Source: Paracoccus binzhouensis
GTDB lineage: Bacteria > Pseudomonadota > Alphaproteobacteria > Rhodobacterales > Rhodobacteraceae
Assembly: GCF_016446475.1 (NCBI RefSeq)
Contig: NZ_JAEHFP010000013.1
Location: forward strand, 1 to 54,360
Reading direction: 5' to 3'
Length of the DNA stretch: 54,360 bases
Shown: one piece after another, positions 1 through 10,645 of the stretch
Layout of the letters: every line of letters starts with the position of its first letter
Numbering within the stretch: position 1 is the stretch's first letter
Program-made: the position numbers and the translations under genes
The notes under the pieces: generated by a model
Database searches by the model: none
The model's input: only the letters and a program-made list of their open reading frames with translations
What the model was told of the DNA's origin: nothing

Positions 1-435
1 CGCCGCATCACCCCGGCCGAGACCCGCCGCGTCGCGCTGACCGAGGAGGCCCTGCTGGTGCCCCAGGCCCGGCCGGCCGGCGTGGTGGTCGAGGCCTGGC
101 TGAAGCACCTGGCGCAGGCCCGGCTGATCGCGGCCTGCGACCGCCATGCGGCGGCGCTGGGGCGCGGCTTCCGGGCGCTGGCGCTGCGCGACACCCGCTC
201 GCGCTGGGGCAGCTGCACCCATGACGGGCGGCTGATGTTTTCCTGGCGCCTCGCCATGGCGCCGCCCGAGGTGCTGGACTATGTCGCCGCGCATGAGGTG
301 GCGCATCTGGCGCATATGGACCATTCGCCGGCCTTCTGGGCCGCGACCGGCCGGCTGATGCCGGATTACGCCCGCCAGCGCGCCTGGCTGCGGGCACATG
401 GGCACGAGCTGCTGGCTTGGCGCTTCCGCCCCTGA
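1..435 (+). CDS. YgjP-type M48-like metallopeptidase, 5'-truncated by window edge
   Basis: The reading frame is open from base 1 to the TGA at 433-435, so the gene starts outside the window; 144 codons are visible. The zinc motif HEVAH (about codon 98 of the visible part), followed by a downstream HSPAFW segment, is the signature of the YgjP/SprT-like (DUF45) family of predicted zinc metallohydrolases. The stretch RDTRSRWGSC shortly before it is also typical of the family. Members are small, probably cytoplasmic, and their substrate is not established. The next gene starts 45 bp downstream behind a palindrome. The family call is firm; the physiological role is unknown. Confidence 0.8.
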   Translation, partial: RRITPAETRRVALTEEALLVPQARPAGVVVEAWLKHLAQARLIAACDRHAAALGRGFRALALRDTRSRWGSCTHDGRLMFSWRLAMAPPEVLDYVAAHEVAHLAHMDHSPAFWAATGRLMPDYARQRAWLRAHGHELLAWRFRP

Positions 436-462
436 GCGGCAGGGCTTGACGGCGCCCGGTTT

Positions 463-472
463 TGTGATCACA
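463..472. promoter_or_regulatory. Perfect palindrome TGTGATCACA before GntR gene
   Basis: TGTGATCACA equals its own reverse complement and ends 8 bases before the ATG of the GntR/FCD gene. FCD-type GntR proteins commonly bind short palindromes of the GT...AC form, so this is a plausible autoregulatory operator. A TTGACG hexamer at 446-451 could be the -35 element. Confidence 0.5.
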
Positions 473-480
473 GCTGGCGC

Positions 481-1125
481 ATGACTGCTTCGCGTTCCTC
501 GGAAACCTCGGCCCATGAGCGGCTTTACCGCAACCTGCGCCAGCGCATCATGCTGGGCGAACTGCCGCCCGGCCTGGCCCTGACCCTGCGCGGCATCGCC
601 GCCGAGCATCGCGTCTCGATGACCCCGGCGCGCGAGGCGGTGCGGCGGCTGGTGGCCGAAGGGGCGCTGTCGCTCTCCTCCTCGGGGCGGATCACCACGC
701 CGGAACTGTCGATCGAGCGCATCGAGGAACTGGCGGCGCTGCGCGGGCTGATCGAGCCGGAACTGGCCGCCCGCGCCTTGCCGCGCGCCCACCAGGCGCT
801 GATCGAGCGCATGGCGGTGATCAACGCCGCCATCGGCGAGGCGGCCGAAAGCCATGACGCGATCGGCTATATCCGCACCAACCTGGAATTCCACCGGCTG
901 CTCTACCTGCGCGCCCAGGCGCCGGCGATGCTGGCCATCGTCGAGACGGTCTGGCTGCAGCTCGGTCCGACCATGCGGGCCCTCTACGGCCGGGTCAAGC
1001 GCAACGAGCCGCCGCGCCACCACCGCATGATCCTGGCCTCGCTGCGCGCCGGGGACGAGCCGGGGCTGCGGCTGGCGGTCCGGGCCGACGTGACCCACGG
1101 CCTGCGCCACCTGGGCAGCGCCTGA
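481..1125 (+). CDS. GntR family transcriptional regulator, FadR/FCD subfamily
   Basis: This 214-residue protein has an N-terminal winged helix-turn-helix (about residues 12-75, with LRGIAAEHRVSMTPAREAVRRL matching the GntR recognition region) and an all-helical C-terminal FCD ligand domain (about 85-210, including EFHRLLY and a late HHRMILASL segment that should supply metal-binding histidines). FCD regulators sense small organic acids and usually repress a neighbouring catabolic operon, but no obvious target lies beside it. No Shine-Dalgarno sequence is visible before the ATG, so the mRNA may be leaderless or weakly translated. The ligand is unknown. Confidence 0.9.
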   Translation: MTASRSSETSAHERLYRNLRQRIMLGELPPGLALTLRGIAAEHRVSMTPAREAVRRLVAEGALSLSSSGRITTPELSIERIEELAALRGLIEPELAARALPRAHQALIERMAVINAAIGEAAESHDAIGYIRTNLEFHRLLYLRAQAPAMLAIVETVWLQLGPTMRALYGRVKRNEPPRHHRMILASLRAGDEPGLRLAVRADVTHGLRHLGSA

Positions 1126-1254
1126 CCGGCCCCGGCGATCTCTTCGATGCGGGAATACCCGAAGCCGGCCGCGAACCAGGCCGCCGCCGCTGCCGGTCTC
1201 TCGGCCGGTCAGGAAAGGCCGCGTCGCCGCATTCCGGGGCAACGGCGCCCTTCA

Positions 1255-1275
1255 CTTTCCGTTTGCCAAATACCC
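1255..1275 (-). repeat. Dispersed intergenic element, copy 1
   Basis: This copy reads CTTTCCGTTT, two bases, then CAAATACCC on the plus strand. It matches the copy at 4643-4663 except for the two middle bases. Read on the minus strand the core is GGGTATTTGG. It sits between the convergent GntR and hom genes. Confidence 0.6.
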
Positions 1276-1311
1276 ACATCCGCCAGTGCGGCCGGGCGCC
1301 GCGCCGGCGGA

Positions 1312-2628
1312 TCAGACCTCCTCGATGCGCAACTCGACCGGCTCGCCGGCAATGACGCCGGTGCGGGGCAGGGCCTCGATGGCGTGGTCGATGGCTTCGG
1401 GGGTGGTCTTGTGGGTGACGATCAGCACCGGCGCCACGCCCTCGGTCCGGGAATGGCCGTATTGCCGCATGCGGTCGATCGAGATGCCGCTGTCGCCCAG
1501 CACCGAGGCGACCTTGGCCAGCGCGCCCGGCTTGTCGGTCAGCTGCAGGCGGATGTAATAGGCCGCCGGCACCGCGGTGCGCGCCGGCTGCGGGCTGGCC
1601 AGCGTCCCGGCCGGCTGGCCGAAGCTCGGCATCCTGACACCGCGGGCGATCTCGATCACGTCGGACATGACGGCGCTGGCGGTCGGGCCTTCGCCGGCGC
1701 CGGCGCCGCGCAGCACGATCTGGCCGACCGAGTCGCCCTCGATCACCACCATGTTGGTGCCGCCCTGCAACTGCCCCAGCGGGCTGTCGGCGGGCACCAG
1801 GCAGGGCGACATGCGTTGCTCCAGCCCGCGTCCGGTCATCTGCGCCACGCCCAGCAGCTTGATGCGATAGCCCATATCGGCGGCGCGGCGGATGTCGTCG
1901 ATGCTGACCCGCTCGATGCCCTCGATCTCGACCGCGTCGAAGCTGGGGCGGGTGCCGAAGGCGATGGCGGCCAGGATGGCCAGCTTGTGGCTGGCGTCGA
2001 TGCCGCCCACGTCCAGCGTCGGGTCGGCCTCCAGATAGCCCAGCTGCCGCGCCTCCTCGAACACCGTCTCATAGGGCAGGCCGGCGCTTTCCATCCGGGT
2101 CAGGATATAGTTGCAGGTGCCGTTCATCACCCCCATGACGCGGCGGATCTCGTTGCCGGAAAGCGACTCGGTCATCGCCTTGATCACCGGGATGCCGCCC
2201 GCTACCGCGGCCTCGAAGCGGATCACCCGGCCATTGGCCTCGGCCAGTTCCGCCAGTTCCTGGCCGTGGATCGCCAGCAGCGCCTTGTTGGCGGTCACCA
2301 CGTCCTTGCCGGCCCGCAGCGCTGCGGTCACCGCCTCGCGGGCGATGCCCTCGTCGCCGCCGATCAGCTCGACGAAGACGTCCACGTCCTCGCGCAGCGC
2401 CAGGGCGCGGGCGTCCTCCTCCCAGGCATAGCCGGACAGGTCCAGGTCGCGGTTCTTCATCCGGTCGCGGGCGCTGACGGCGGTGATGGCGATGGGCCGG
2501 CCGGCGCGAAGCCCCAGCAGGGCGGCGTGTTTCTGGATGATCTTGACGGTGCCGGTGCCGACCGTCCCGAGGCCAGCGATGCCGAGACGAAGCGGAGAGG
2601 CGTTTTGCCCCTGGTTCTGGGCGGACAT
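1312..2628 (-). CDS. hom: Homoserine dehydrogenase
   Basis: The 438-residue protein catalyses NAD(P)-dependent reduction of aspartate semialdehyde to homoserine, the branch point to threonine and methionine. The N-terminal Rossmann motif is LGIAGLGTVGTGTV. The catalytic core contains VTANKALLA, AAVAGGIPVI, MNGTCNYIL and ADPTLDVGGIDASHKL, and a C-terminal ACT domain (about residues 355-430, beginning YYIRLQLTDKPGALAKVASVL) suggests feedback regulation. I chose the ATG at 2628 because AAGAG lies just upstream; a TTG two codons earlier is possible. Length and architecture are normal for the family. Confidence 0.96.
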   Translation of the reverse strand: MSAQNQGQNASPLRLGIAGLGTVGTGTVKIIQKHAALLGLRAGRPIAITAVSARDRMKNRDLDLSGYAWEEDARALALREDVDVFVELIGGDEGIAREAVTAALRAGKDVVTANKALLAIHGQELAELAEANGRVIRFEAAVAGGIPVIKAMTESLSGNEIRRVMGVMNGTCNYILTRMESAGLPYETVFEEARQLGYLEADPTLDVGGIDASHKLAILAAIAFGTRPSFDAVEIEGIERVSIDDIRRAADMGYRIKLLGVAQMTGRGLEQRMSPCLVPADSPLGQLQGGTNMVVIEGDSVGQIVLRGAGAGEGPTASAVMSDVIEIARGVRMPSFGQPAGTLASPQPARTAVPAAYYIRLQLTDKPGALAKVASVLGDSGISIDRMRQYGHSRTEGVAPVLIVTHKTTPEAIDHAIEALPRTGVIAGEPVELRIEEV

Positions 2629-2693
2629 ATGCAACTCTTATCTATGGACGTTGCGGTGTTAGCGGATGCGGCGCGGGCTTGCAACGCAAGGCT

Positions 2694-3227
2694 TCACGCC
2701 TCGTCGTCGCCCGCCCAGTAACCCTGCACGCCGGTGGCGCGCATCACCCGCATCACCCGCACGCCGATATCGACGGTGTCCTCGCGAATGCGCTCCAGCG
2801 CGGCGATGGCCAGCGGCTCGCGCTGCACCTCGCCCTTGGTGTTGACGAAGGCCGGATGCCAGCGCGCCTTGTCCCCGGTGGGGCGCCAGGAGGCATGGCA
2901 AAGCAGGTTGCGGTGCAGCCGGATCTCGTAGAGCCGGTCGGTGATGCGGTTGCGGTCGCGCAGGCCGGGATAGCGGCGCATGGCGGCATCGAGCTGCTCG
3001 ATCAGCGTGCCCATGGAATCGTCGGCGATCGAGCCCATGCGGGTCAGCCAGCTCTGCAGTTCCTCCTCGGTCAGGTCGTCGGCCAGGCGGGCGCGGTCGA
3101 GCGCATAGATGGTGCGCTTGATGATCTCCTCGAGCCAGCCGAAACTCGCCACGCATTGCCCCAGCGCGGCGGCGAAATCCGCGGGCAGGGTGTAATGCGT
3201 CTCGGGCGGCGCGCCTATTCTCGCCAT
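2694..3227 (-). CDS. Hypothetical protein, coupled to upstream glycosyltransferase-like gene
   Basis: I do not recognise this 177-residue protein. It is soluble in appearance, has no signal peptide, and is rich in charged and aromatic residues (for example FGWLEEIIKRTIYALDR and RNRITDRLYEIRLHRNLLCHASW). The latter region resembles the helical nuclease/toxin-like fold of proteins that judge relatedness by RN...H motifs (it has RLHRNLLCH), but this is only a loose impression. The start MARIGAPP is chosen because its first 13 bases overlap the 3' end of the upstream gene, which implies translational coupling. An in-frame extension upstream would run inside that gene and is rejected. Confidence 0.7.
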   Translation of the reverse strand: MARIGAPPETHYTLPADFAAALGQCVASFGWLEEIIKRTIYALDRARLADDLTEEELQSWLTRMGSIADDSMGTLIEQLDAAMRRYPGLRDRNRITDRLYEIRLHRNLLCHASWRPTGDKARWHPAFVNTKGEVQREPLAIAALERIREDTVDIGVRVMRVMRATGVQGYWAGDDEA

Positions 3228-4039
3228 AGCTCGCCGACCCAGCCGACGGGAAGCAGGTAGTGGCGCAGGTGCCGGGACAGGCTTTCGCGCCGGCGGCCGT
3301 CGAAGGCGGCGCGCAGGTGGTCCAGCGGCGCGCGATGCTGGTCCTTGTCGCTCCAGCGGCCCAGGATGGCGTCGGGCGGGTTCAGGTCGCCCGGAAAGAT
3401 CACGATGCGGGTGCCCGGGGGGATGCGCGCCGGGCGCAGGTAGTTCAGCGGAAAGTTCGGCACGCAATGCATGCGGAAATGCGCCAGCCAGCCGCGCGGC
3501 CAGAACTTCACCCCGCCCGGGGCGTTGCGGGTGACGAAGCGCTGCTCATACTTGAACTTGTCGGCCGCGGCCTGCGGATCGGCGCGGAATATCTCCTGCA
3601 GGGGCTTCAGCTTGCCGACCCGCATCCGATAGACTGAGGTCTGGCCCATCTTCTCCAGCGGCGTGTTCGGGTTCAGCCCCAGCACCGTGTCGTCGGGATC
3701 GCCATAGGCGAAGAAATCGTCGAGGCTGCCGGTGATGATGACGTCCAGGTCCAGGAACAGCACCACCCCGGTCACGTCGCCCAGATCGCCCCAAAGCCGG
3801 GATTTCGGCCATTTTCCCTTGGTGTTGACCGGCGCCTGATAGTCGAATTCCGGCAGCGGCCGCACGGCGATGTCGGGATGCAGCCCGGTGCCGTCATCGG
3901 TGAAGCAGTAAAGCCGAAACGGCGGGGTGATGTTGCGCGCCACCATGCCATGCAGGCGATTGACGAATTCCGGGCCGAATTTCGTGCCCCATTTGATGCA
4001 GATGATCTGCTTGACCGTGCCGTTGCGCCCGTCGTTCAT
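3215..4039 (-). CDS. Glycosyltransferase-like protein with DLD motif
   Basis: This 274-residue protein begins MNDGRNGTVKQIICIKWGTK and carries FLDLDVIITGSLDDFF, with a DxD motif at D97/D99. That arrangement is typical of GT-A fold sugar transferases that bind a metal and a nucleotide sugar. The preceding WPKSRLWGDLGDVTG and later NPNTPLEKMGQTSVYRM segments fit a GT8-like layout. No membrane segment or signal peptide is seen. AGGGCGGG lies directly before the ATG. The acceptor is unknown. It overlaps and probably co-translates with the next gene on the minus strand. Confidence 0.65.
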   Translation of the reverse strand: MNDGRNGTVKQIICIKWGTKFGPEFVNRLHGMVARNITPPFRLYCFTDDGTGLHPDIAVRPLPEFDYQAPVNTKGKWPKSRLWGDLGDVTGVVLFLDLDVIITGSLDDFFAYGDPDDTVLGLNPNTPLEKMGQTSVYRMRVGKLKPLQEIFRADPQAAADKFKYEQRFVTRNAPGGVKFWPRGWLAHFRMHCVPNFPLNYLRPARIPPGTRIVIFPGDLNPPDAILGRWSDKDQHRAPLDHLRAAFDGRRRESLSRHLRHYLLPVGWVGELWRE

Positions 4040-4099
4040 CCCGCCCTCGCGTTTCCGGGCGCGAGTCTTTCACAGCGCCCGGGAACAGGCAAGCCGGGC

Positions 4100-4588
4100 T
4101 CAGAGGATCTTTTGCAGCAGCACCAGGTCCAGCCAGCGGCCGAACTTGCGCCCCGCCTGCGGCACCAGCCCCACCTGCCGGTAGCCGATGGCGCGGTGAA
4201 AGGCGATGCCGGCCGGGTTCTCGGCCGAGACGGCGGCGATCATGCCATGCGCGCCGCCGGCGCGGGCATGGTCCTCGATCGCCGCCATCAACGCCCGGCC
4301 GATGCCGCGCCCGCGCGCGGCCGGAGACAGGATGACCGTGTGCTCCATGCAATGCGCATAGCCGTTGCCGCTGCGGAACTGATCGTAGCTCGCCAGTCCC
4401 AGCACCGCGCCGTCTTCCTCGGCGACCAGGAATTCCCGCCCCGCCGCCCGCCGCTGCGCGATCATGAGCGCCAGCCCCCCGGCGGTCTTCTCCTCGCTGG
4501 AAAAGGTGACCGTGGTCTCGCGGATCAGCGGGTTCCAGAAGCCGAGGATGGCGGCCATGTCGCGGTCCTCGGCAGGTCGGATGATCAT
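4100..4588 (-). CDS. GNAT family N-acetyltransferase (phosphinothricin/methionine-sulfoximine acetyltransferase-like)
   Basis: The 162-residue protein is a single GNAT domain. It starts MIIRPAEDRDMAAILGFWN, has the acetyl-CoA pyrophosphate loop ARGRGIGRALM around residues 95-105, and ends with the AFHRAIGYRQVG motif followed by a tryptophan-containing strand. This pattern is that of the PAT/MddA group, which acetylates the amino group of small amino-acid-like toxins. The start is set at 4588 because AGGAG precedes it by about 7 bases; an ATG 18 codons upstream lacks such a site. The natural substrate cannot be told from sequence. Confidence 0.85.
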   Translation of the reverse strand: MIIRPAEDRDMAAILGFWNPLIRETTVTFSSEEKTAGGLALMIAQRRAAGREFLVAEEDGAVLGLASYDQFRSGNGYAHCMEHTVILSPAARGRGIGRALMAAIEDHARAGGAHGMIAAVSAENPAGIAFHRAIGYRQVGLVPQAGRKFGRWLDLVLLQKIL

Positions 4589-4642
4589 GGGCTTGCTCCT
4601 GCTGGAAGCCGCCGCCCGATCCCTCGCGCGGCGGCCGGCCAT

Positions 4643-4663
4643 CTTTCCGTTTCACAAATACCC
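4643..4663 (-). repeat. Dispersed intergenic element, copy 2
   Basis: This 21-bp copy is identical to the one at 1255-1275 except for two adjacent bases. On the minus strand it reads GGGTATTTG, then TG, then AAACGGAAAG. It lies upstream of the GNAT gene. Confidence 0.6.
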
Positions 4664-4721
4664 ATGCGGCGGCGCCGGAAGATCGGCCTCGGTCGCGGGA
4701 CGCAGCATCCTTCCCCCTTTC

Positions 4722-4754
4722 CCGGCGCCGGCGCCGCTTCGGGACCGGCGCCGG
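4722..4754 (-). terminator. Hairpin after methylmalonyl-CoA mutase gene
   Basis: CCGGCGCCGG occurs at 4722-4731 and again at 4745-4754; each is self-complementary, so together they form a 10-bp stem with a 13-base loop. It lies 40 bases past the stop of the mutase gene in its direction. There is no U-tract, so it may be a weak or Rho-assisted terminator. Confidence 0.4.
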
Positions 4755-4775
4755 CTTCTTCGTCGCCCCAATACC
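4755..4775 (-). repeat. Dispersed intergenic element, divergent copy 3
   Basis: On the minus strand this reads GGTATTGGGGCGACGAAGAAG, one base shorter in the T-run than the other copies but with the same GAAGAAG end. It sits directly beside the mutase hairpin. Confidence 0.4.
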
Positions 4776-4793
4776 GATGCGGCCGCAGCCCGC

Positions 4794-6938
4794 TCACGCC
4801 GCCCGCGCCTCGCGGATCAGGCCCAGGATGTCGCGGGCAGCCGCCGGGATATTGGTCCCCGGCCCGAAGATCGCCTTCACCCCGGCCTTCTTCAGGAAAT
4901 CGTAATCCTGCTGCGGGATCACCCCGCCGCAGATCACGATGATGTCGCCGGCGCCCTGGTCCTTCAGCGCCGCGATCAGCTTCGGCGCCAGGGTCTTATG
5001 GCCCGCCGCCTGGGACGAGATCCCCACGACATGCACGTCGTTGTCGATGGCGTCCTGTGCGGCTTCCTCGGGTGTCTGGAACAGCGGCCCCACATCGACG
5101 TCGAAGCCGATATCGGCGAAGGCGGTGGCGATCACCTTGGCGCCGCGGTCGTGGCCGTCTTGGCCCATCTTGACCACCAGCATGCGCGGGCGGCGGCCCT
5201 CCTGCTCGGCGAAGGCCTCGACGTCGCGCTGGATCTGCGCGAAATCGTCGTCGCCCTCATAGGCGGCGCCATAGACGCCGGCCAGCGTCTTGACCTCGGC
5301 CCGGTGGCGGCCGAACACCTTCTCCATCGCCATGCTGATCTCTCCCACGCTGGCCCGGGCGCGCGCGGCCTCGACCGCCGCCTCGAGCAGGTTGCCGCCT
5401 TCCTTCGCCCGGCGCGACAGCTCGTCCAGCGCCGCCTGGCATTTCGCCTCGTCCCGCGCCGCGCGCATCGCCCGCAGCCGGGCGATCTGCGCCTCGCGCA
5501 CCTTCATGTTGTCGATGTCGAGGATGTCGATCGGGTCTTCCTTGGCCAGGCGATACTTGTTCACGCCGACGATCACCTCCTCGCCGCGGTCGATCTGGGC
5601 CTGGCGGCGGGCGGCGGTTTCCTCGATGCGCAGCTTGGGCATGCCCGAGGCCACGGCCTTGGTCATGCCGCCCATGGCCTCGACCTCCTCGATCAGCGCC
5701 CAGGCCTTCTCGGCCAGCTCATGGGTCAGGCTCTCGACGTAATAGCTGCCGGCCAGCGGATCCACGACATGGGTGATGCCGGTCTCCTCCTGCAGGATCA
5801 GCTGGGTGTTGCGGGCGATGCGGGCGCTGAACTCGGTCGGCAGCGCGATGGCCTCGTCCAGCGCGTTGGTATGCAGCGACTGCGTGCCGCCAAGCGCCGC
5901 GGCCATCGCCTCGTAGGCGGTGCGCACCACGTTGTTGTAGGGGTCCTGTTCCTGCAGGGACACGCCCGAGGTCTGGCAATGCGTGCGCAGCATCAGGCTG
6001 CCCGGCTTCTTCGGCTCGAATTCCTTCATGATGCGCGTCCATAGCAGGCGCGCGGCGCGCAGCTTGGCCGCCTCCATGAAGAAATTCATGCCGATGGCGA
6101 AGAAGAAGGACAGCCGCCCGGCGAACTGGTCCACGTCCATGCCGGCCTTCAGCGCGGCGCGGACATATTCGCGCCCGTCGGCCAGGGTATAGGCCAGCTC
6201 CTGCACCAGGTTCGCGCCCGCCTCCTGCATGTGATAGCCGGAGATCGAGATCGAGTTGAACCTGGGCATCTCGTTCGAGGTGTATTCGATGATGTCCGCG
6301 ATGATCCGCATCGAGGGCTCGGGCGGATAGATATAGGTGTTGCGGACCATGAATTCCTTGAGGATGTCGTTCTGGATGGTGCCCGACAGCACCGAGCGCG
6401 GATGCCCCTGTTCCTCGCCGGTGACGATGAAATTCGCCAGGATCGGGATCACCGCGCCGTTCATGGTCATGGACACGGAAACCTTGTCCAGTGGGATGCC
6501 GTCGAACAGGATCTTCATGTCCTCGACGCTGTCGATGGCGACGCCGGCCTTGCCCACGTCGCCCTCGACGCGGGGATGGTCGCTGTCATAGCCGCGATGC
6601 GTGGCCAGGTCGAAGGCGACCGAGACGCCCTGCTGGCCCGCCGCCAGCGCCTTGCGATAGAAGGCGTTCGATTCCTCGGCGGTTGAGAAGCCGGCATATT
6701 GCCGGATCGTCCAGGGACGGCCGGCATACATGGTGGCACGCGGGCCGCGGGTGTAGGGCTCGATTCCGGGCAGGCTGCCCAGATGCGGCAGGTCCTGCAC
6801 ATCCGCCTGGGTATAGAGCGGCTTGACCGCGATTCCCTCCAGCGTGTGCCAGGTCAGGCTGTCCGGATCGGTGCCCTTCAGCTCCTTGCTGGCGAGCCGG
6901 CGCCATTCTTCCAGTGCGGCTTTCGTGCTTTCGCTCAT
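4794..6938 (-). CDS. mcm: Methylmalonyl-CoA mutase, adenosylcobalamin-dependent
   Basis: The 714-residue enzyme interconverts (R)-methylmalonyl-CoA and succinyl-CoA, the last step of propionyl-CoA assimilation. The N-terminal TIM-barrel substrate domain holds [47 protein letters not shown] and the [13 protein letters not shown] segment. The C-terminal B12-binding domain has the DxHxxG cobalt-ligand motif QDGHDRG with H at about residue 596, plus the late GG motif (ICGGVIP). AAAGGA precedes the ATG by about 6 bases. It is full length as a single-chain homodimeric mutase. No meaB chaperone or epimerase gene is adjacent. pccA and pccB lie further upstream on the same strand. Confidence 0.97.
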   Translation of the reverse strand: MSESTKAALEEWRRLASKELKGTDPDSLTWHTLEGIAVKPLYTQADVQDLPHLGSLPGIEPYTRGPRATMYAGRPWTIRQYAGFSTAEESNAFYRKALAAGQQGVSVAFDLATHRGYDSDHPRVEGDVGKAGVAIDSVEDMKILFDGIPLDKVSVSMTMNGAVIPILANFIVTGEEQGHPRSVLSGTIQNDILKEFMVRNTYIYPPEPSMRIIADIIEYTSNEMPRFNSISISGYHMQEAGANLVQELAYTLADGREYVRAALKAGMDVDQFAGRLSFFFAIGMNFFMEAAKLRAARLLWTRIMKEFEPKKPGSLMLRTHCQTSGVSLQEQDPYNNVVRTAYEAMAAALGGTQSLHTNALDEAIALPTEFSARIARNTQLILQEETGITHVVDPLAGSYYVESLTHELAEKAWALIEEVEAMGGMTKAVASGMPKLRIEETAARRQAQIDRGEEVIVGVNKYRLAKEDPIDILDIDNMKVREAQIARLRAMRAARDEAKCQAALDELSRRAKEGGNLLEAAVEAARARASVGEISMAMEKVFGRHRAEVKTLAGVYGAAYEGDDDFAQIQRDVEAFAEQEGRRPRMLVVKMGQDGHDRGAKVIATAFADIGFDVDVGPLFQTPEEAAQDAIDNDVHVVGISSQAAGHKTLAPKLIAALKDQGAGDIIVICGGVIPQQDYDFLKKAGVKAIFGPGTNIPAAARDILGLIREARAA

Positions 6939-6995
6939 CTTGCATCCTTTCCCATGGCCCCTCGGCTCTTATATGAAGAGAGAGCAGAGGGGGCG

Positions 6996-7520
6996 ATGAA
7001 ACTGAAACGGTTGATTTTTCTGGCGCTGGTGCCGCTTCTGGCGGCGATGGGATCCAGGCCCGAGGGCGAGGCCGACGGCCATCGCCCGTATGTCCGCGGC
7101 GAAGTGCCCGCCGCGCGCAGCGAAGGCCCGGCCGCGCCGGCCGGGACGGCGGCGCGCGCGCTGACCGTGCTGCCGGCGGCCGAGGCCGATCCGGCGGAAT
7201 TCCTGTGGCAGGCCCGGCCGGTGGTGGTCTTTGCCGATACCGCCGCCGATCCGGCCTTCGTCGAGCAGCTGGCGGCGCTGCAACGCGACCCGGCGCCGCT
7301 GATCGCGCGCGACGTAGTGGTGGTGACCGATACCGACCCGGCGGCGGCCAGCGCCTGGCGGCGGCAATTGCGCCCCGAGGGGTTCTCGCTGGTGCTGATG
7401 GACAAGGACGGCCAGGTCAAGCAAAGGAAGCCCGTACCCTGGTCGGTGCGCGAGATCACCCGCGCCATCGACAAGTTCCCGCTGCGCCGGCAAGAGATCG
7501 GCCGCGCCGGGCTGCCGTGA
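6996..7520 (+). CDS. Secreted DUF4174-like protein
   Basis: This 174-residue protein starts MKLKRLIFLALVPLLAAMG, a cleavable signal peptide, followed by an alanine/proline-rich linker (about 25-65) and a thioredoxin-like alpha/beta domain (about 68-165; FLWQARPVVVFADTAADPAFVEQLAAL ... FSLVLMDKDGQVKQRKPVPWSVREITRAIDKFPLRRQE). The end resembles the DUF4174 family found in marine and soil alphaproteobacteria, which has no known function; no CxxC motif is present. AGAGGGGG precedes the ATG. It diverges from the mutase gene with only 57 bp between the starts. Confidence 0.7.
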   Translation: MKLKRLIFLALVPLLAAMGSRPEGEADGHRPYVRGEVPAARSEGPAAPAGTAARALTVLPAAEADPAEFLWQARPVVVFADTAADPAFVEQLAALQRDPAPLIARDVVVVTDTDPAAASAWRRQLRPEGFSLVLMDKDGQVKQRKPVPWSVREITRAIDKFPLRRQEIGRAGLP

Positions 7521-7622
7521 CCCGGGCTTGCGAAAATCGCGCCGATGTCATTGCGGGATGGCGGCGCAGGCACTATCTTGGGGGCAGGGCAGCACGGATG
7601 CCCGCTGAACAGGAGGACAGCC

Positions 7623-7814
7623 ATGGCCGAATCGCCCCTGCCGCGCGTCGCGGAAGACGTCGCCCCGGCGACGGGTTCCGGTCCAGCCAAGCCCGGCCCG
7701 GCCAACGCCTCGCTGGCCGAGCGGCTGGCCCGTGCCCGCACCGCCAACGAAATGGCCATCATCGTCGGTCTGAAACCCATCAAAGGCCGCTCCGGTCCGA
7801 AGATCGCTTACTGA
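7623..7814 (+). CDS. Small hypothetical protein (63 aa)
   Basis: The gene encodes MAESPLPRVAEDVAPATG and a conserved-looking C-terminal half, AERLARARTANEMAIIVGLKPIKG. GGAGG lies 6 bases before the ATG, which supports translation. The protein is soluble, without a signal peptide. Its last 35 bases overlap the 3' end of the convergent gene at 7780-8442. I do not recognise a family. Confidence 0.55.
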   Translation: MAESPLPRVAEDVAPATGSGPAKPGPANASLAERLARARTANEMAIIVGLKPIKGRSGPKIAY

Positions 7815-8442
7815 GGCGGTCGCGCAGTTCCGCCAGCTCGTCGGGCAGGGTGGCAGCAATGCGCCGGGCGCCCGCCTGTTCTTCCTGTTCCAGCAACTCC
7901 TGGACCGCACGCTCGCCGCCGAAGATGCTGGCCATCAGAAGCCGCATCGCCTCGTGCCCGGTCTCGCGCGCCGCCTCGGTCAGTCCCAGGTAATCCCCGA
8001 ACATCTCGACCGCCCGGGCCGCGTCCTGCCTGGCCTGGTTGCGGATCGCCTCGGCAAAGGCGGCCATGACCGAAAGCTGCCGGTAATAGGTCACCACCGG
8101 GTCGATGACCGAGGCCGGAAGGATATGCACCTCGTCGATGATCGCGGCGAATATCCGGTCGTTGGCCTGGGTCGGGATCACCGGCACCCGGCCGCTGTCC
8201 CGCAGGCTGTCCAGCAGCCGCCGTGCCTCGTCCTCGTCCAGTCGCTGCGCCTCCAGCGCCACGACATGGGCGCGGATCTCGGCCAGCAGGGCGCGCTGCA
8301 CGTCGCCCACCCGCTCGGCCCGCCGCTTGGCATCGCGCCGGCGGTTCTGCAGGGCGACGACCCACCAGCCCGTGGCGATGAACAGCCCGGCGATCACCGC
8401 CTGCTGTGCATGGGGGCTGAGATAGTCGTCGAAAACCGGCAT
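7780..8442 (-). CDS. Membrane-anchored hypothetical protein
   Basis: The 220-residue protein has one probable N-terminal transmembrane segment (AVIAGLFIATGWWVVAL, about residues 15-31) followed by a basic RRRDAKRRAERV stretch and a long charged, helical cytoplasmic part that could form coiled coils. Residues such as DRIFAAIIDEVHILPASVIDPVVTYYRQL look conserved. It lies directly downstream of pccA on the same strand (49-bp gap) and converges with the small gene to its left. Function is unknown. Confidence 0.65.
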   Translation of the reverse strand: MPVFDDYLSPHAQQAVIAGLFIATGWWVVALQNRRRDAKRRAERVGDVQRALLAEIRAHVVALEAQRLDEDEARRLLDSLRDSGRVPVIPTQANDRIFAAIIDEVHILPASVIDPVVTYYRQLSVMAAFAEAIRNQARQDAARAVEMFGDYLGLTEAARETGHEAMRLLMASIFGGERAVQELLEQEEQAGARRIAATLPDELAELRDRLSKRSSDRSGL

Positions 8443-8491
8443 GATCCCCGATCCCTGGGCCGGGCACTGGCGGGCGCCCGGCGGTTTCCCG

Positions 8492-10549
<2,058 letters not shown>

Positions 10550-10581
10550 GCTTCTTTCCCTTGGGGCAGATCCCGGACGTG

Positions 10582-10613
10582 AAAAAGCCGCCCCGGCAAG
10601 GTGCCGGGACGGC
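10582..10613 (-). terminator. Rho-independent terminator after small lipoprotein gene
   Basis: On the minus strand GCCGTCCCGGC (10613-10603) pairs with GCCGGGGCGGC (10597-10587), one G-U pair, followed by five T residues (10586-10582). It lies 33 bases past the stop of the lipoprotein gene and just before the pccA start, so it insulates pccA from upstream transcription. Confidence 0.8.
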
Positions 10614-10645
10614 CTGAAAACGGTAATGGTTCGGGGCCGCGCGGC

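Noticed and set aside
1147..2721. A 524-residue plus-strand frame across hom
   Set aside because: It is antisense to a strongly supported homoserine dehydrogenase gene and rich in His/Ala/Gly/Arg as expected of a shadow.
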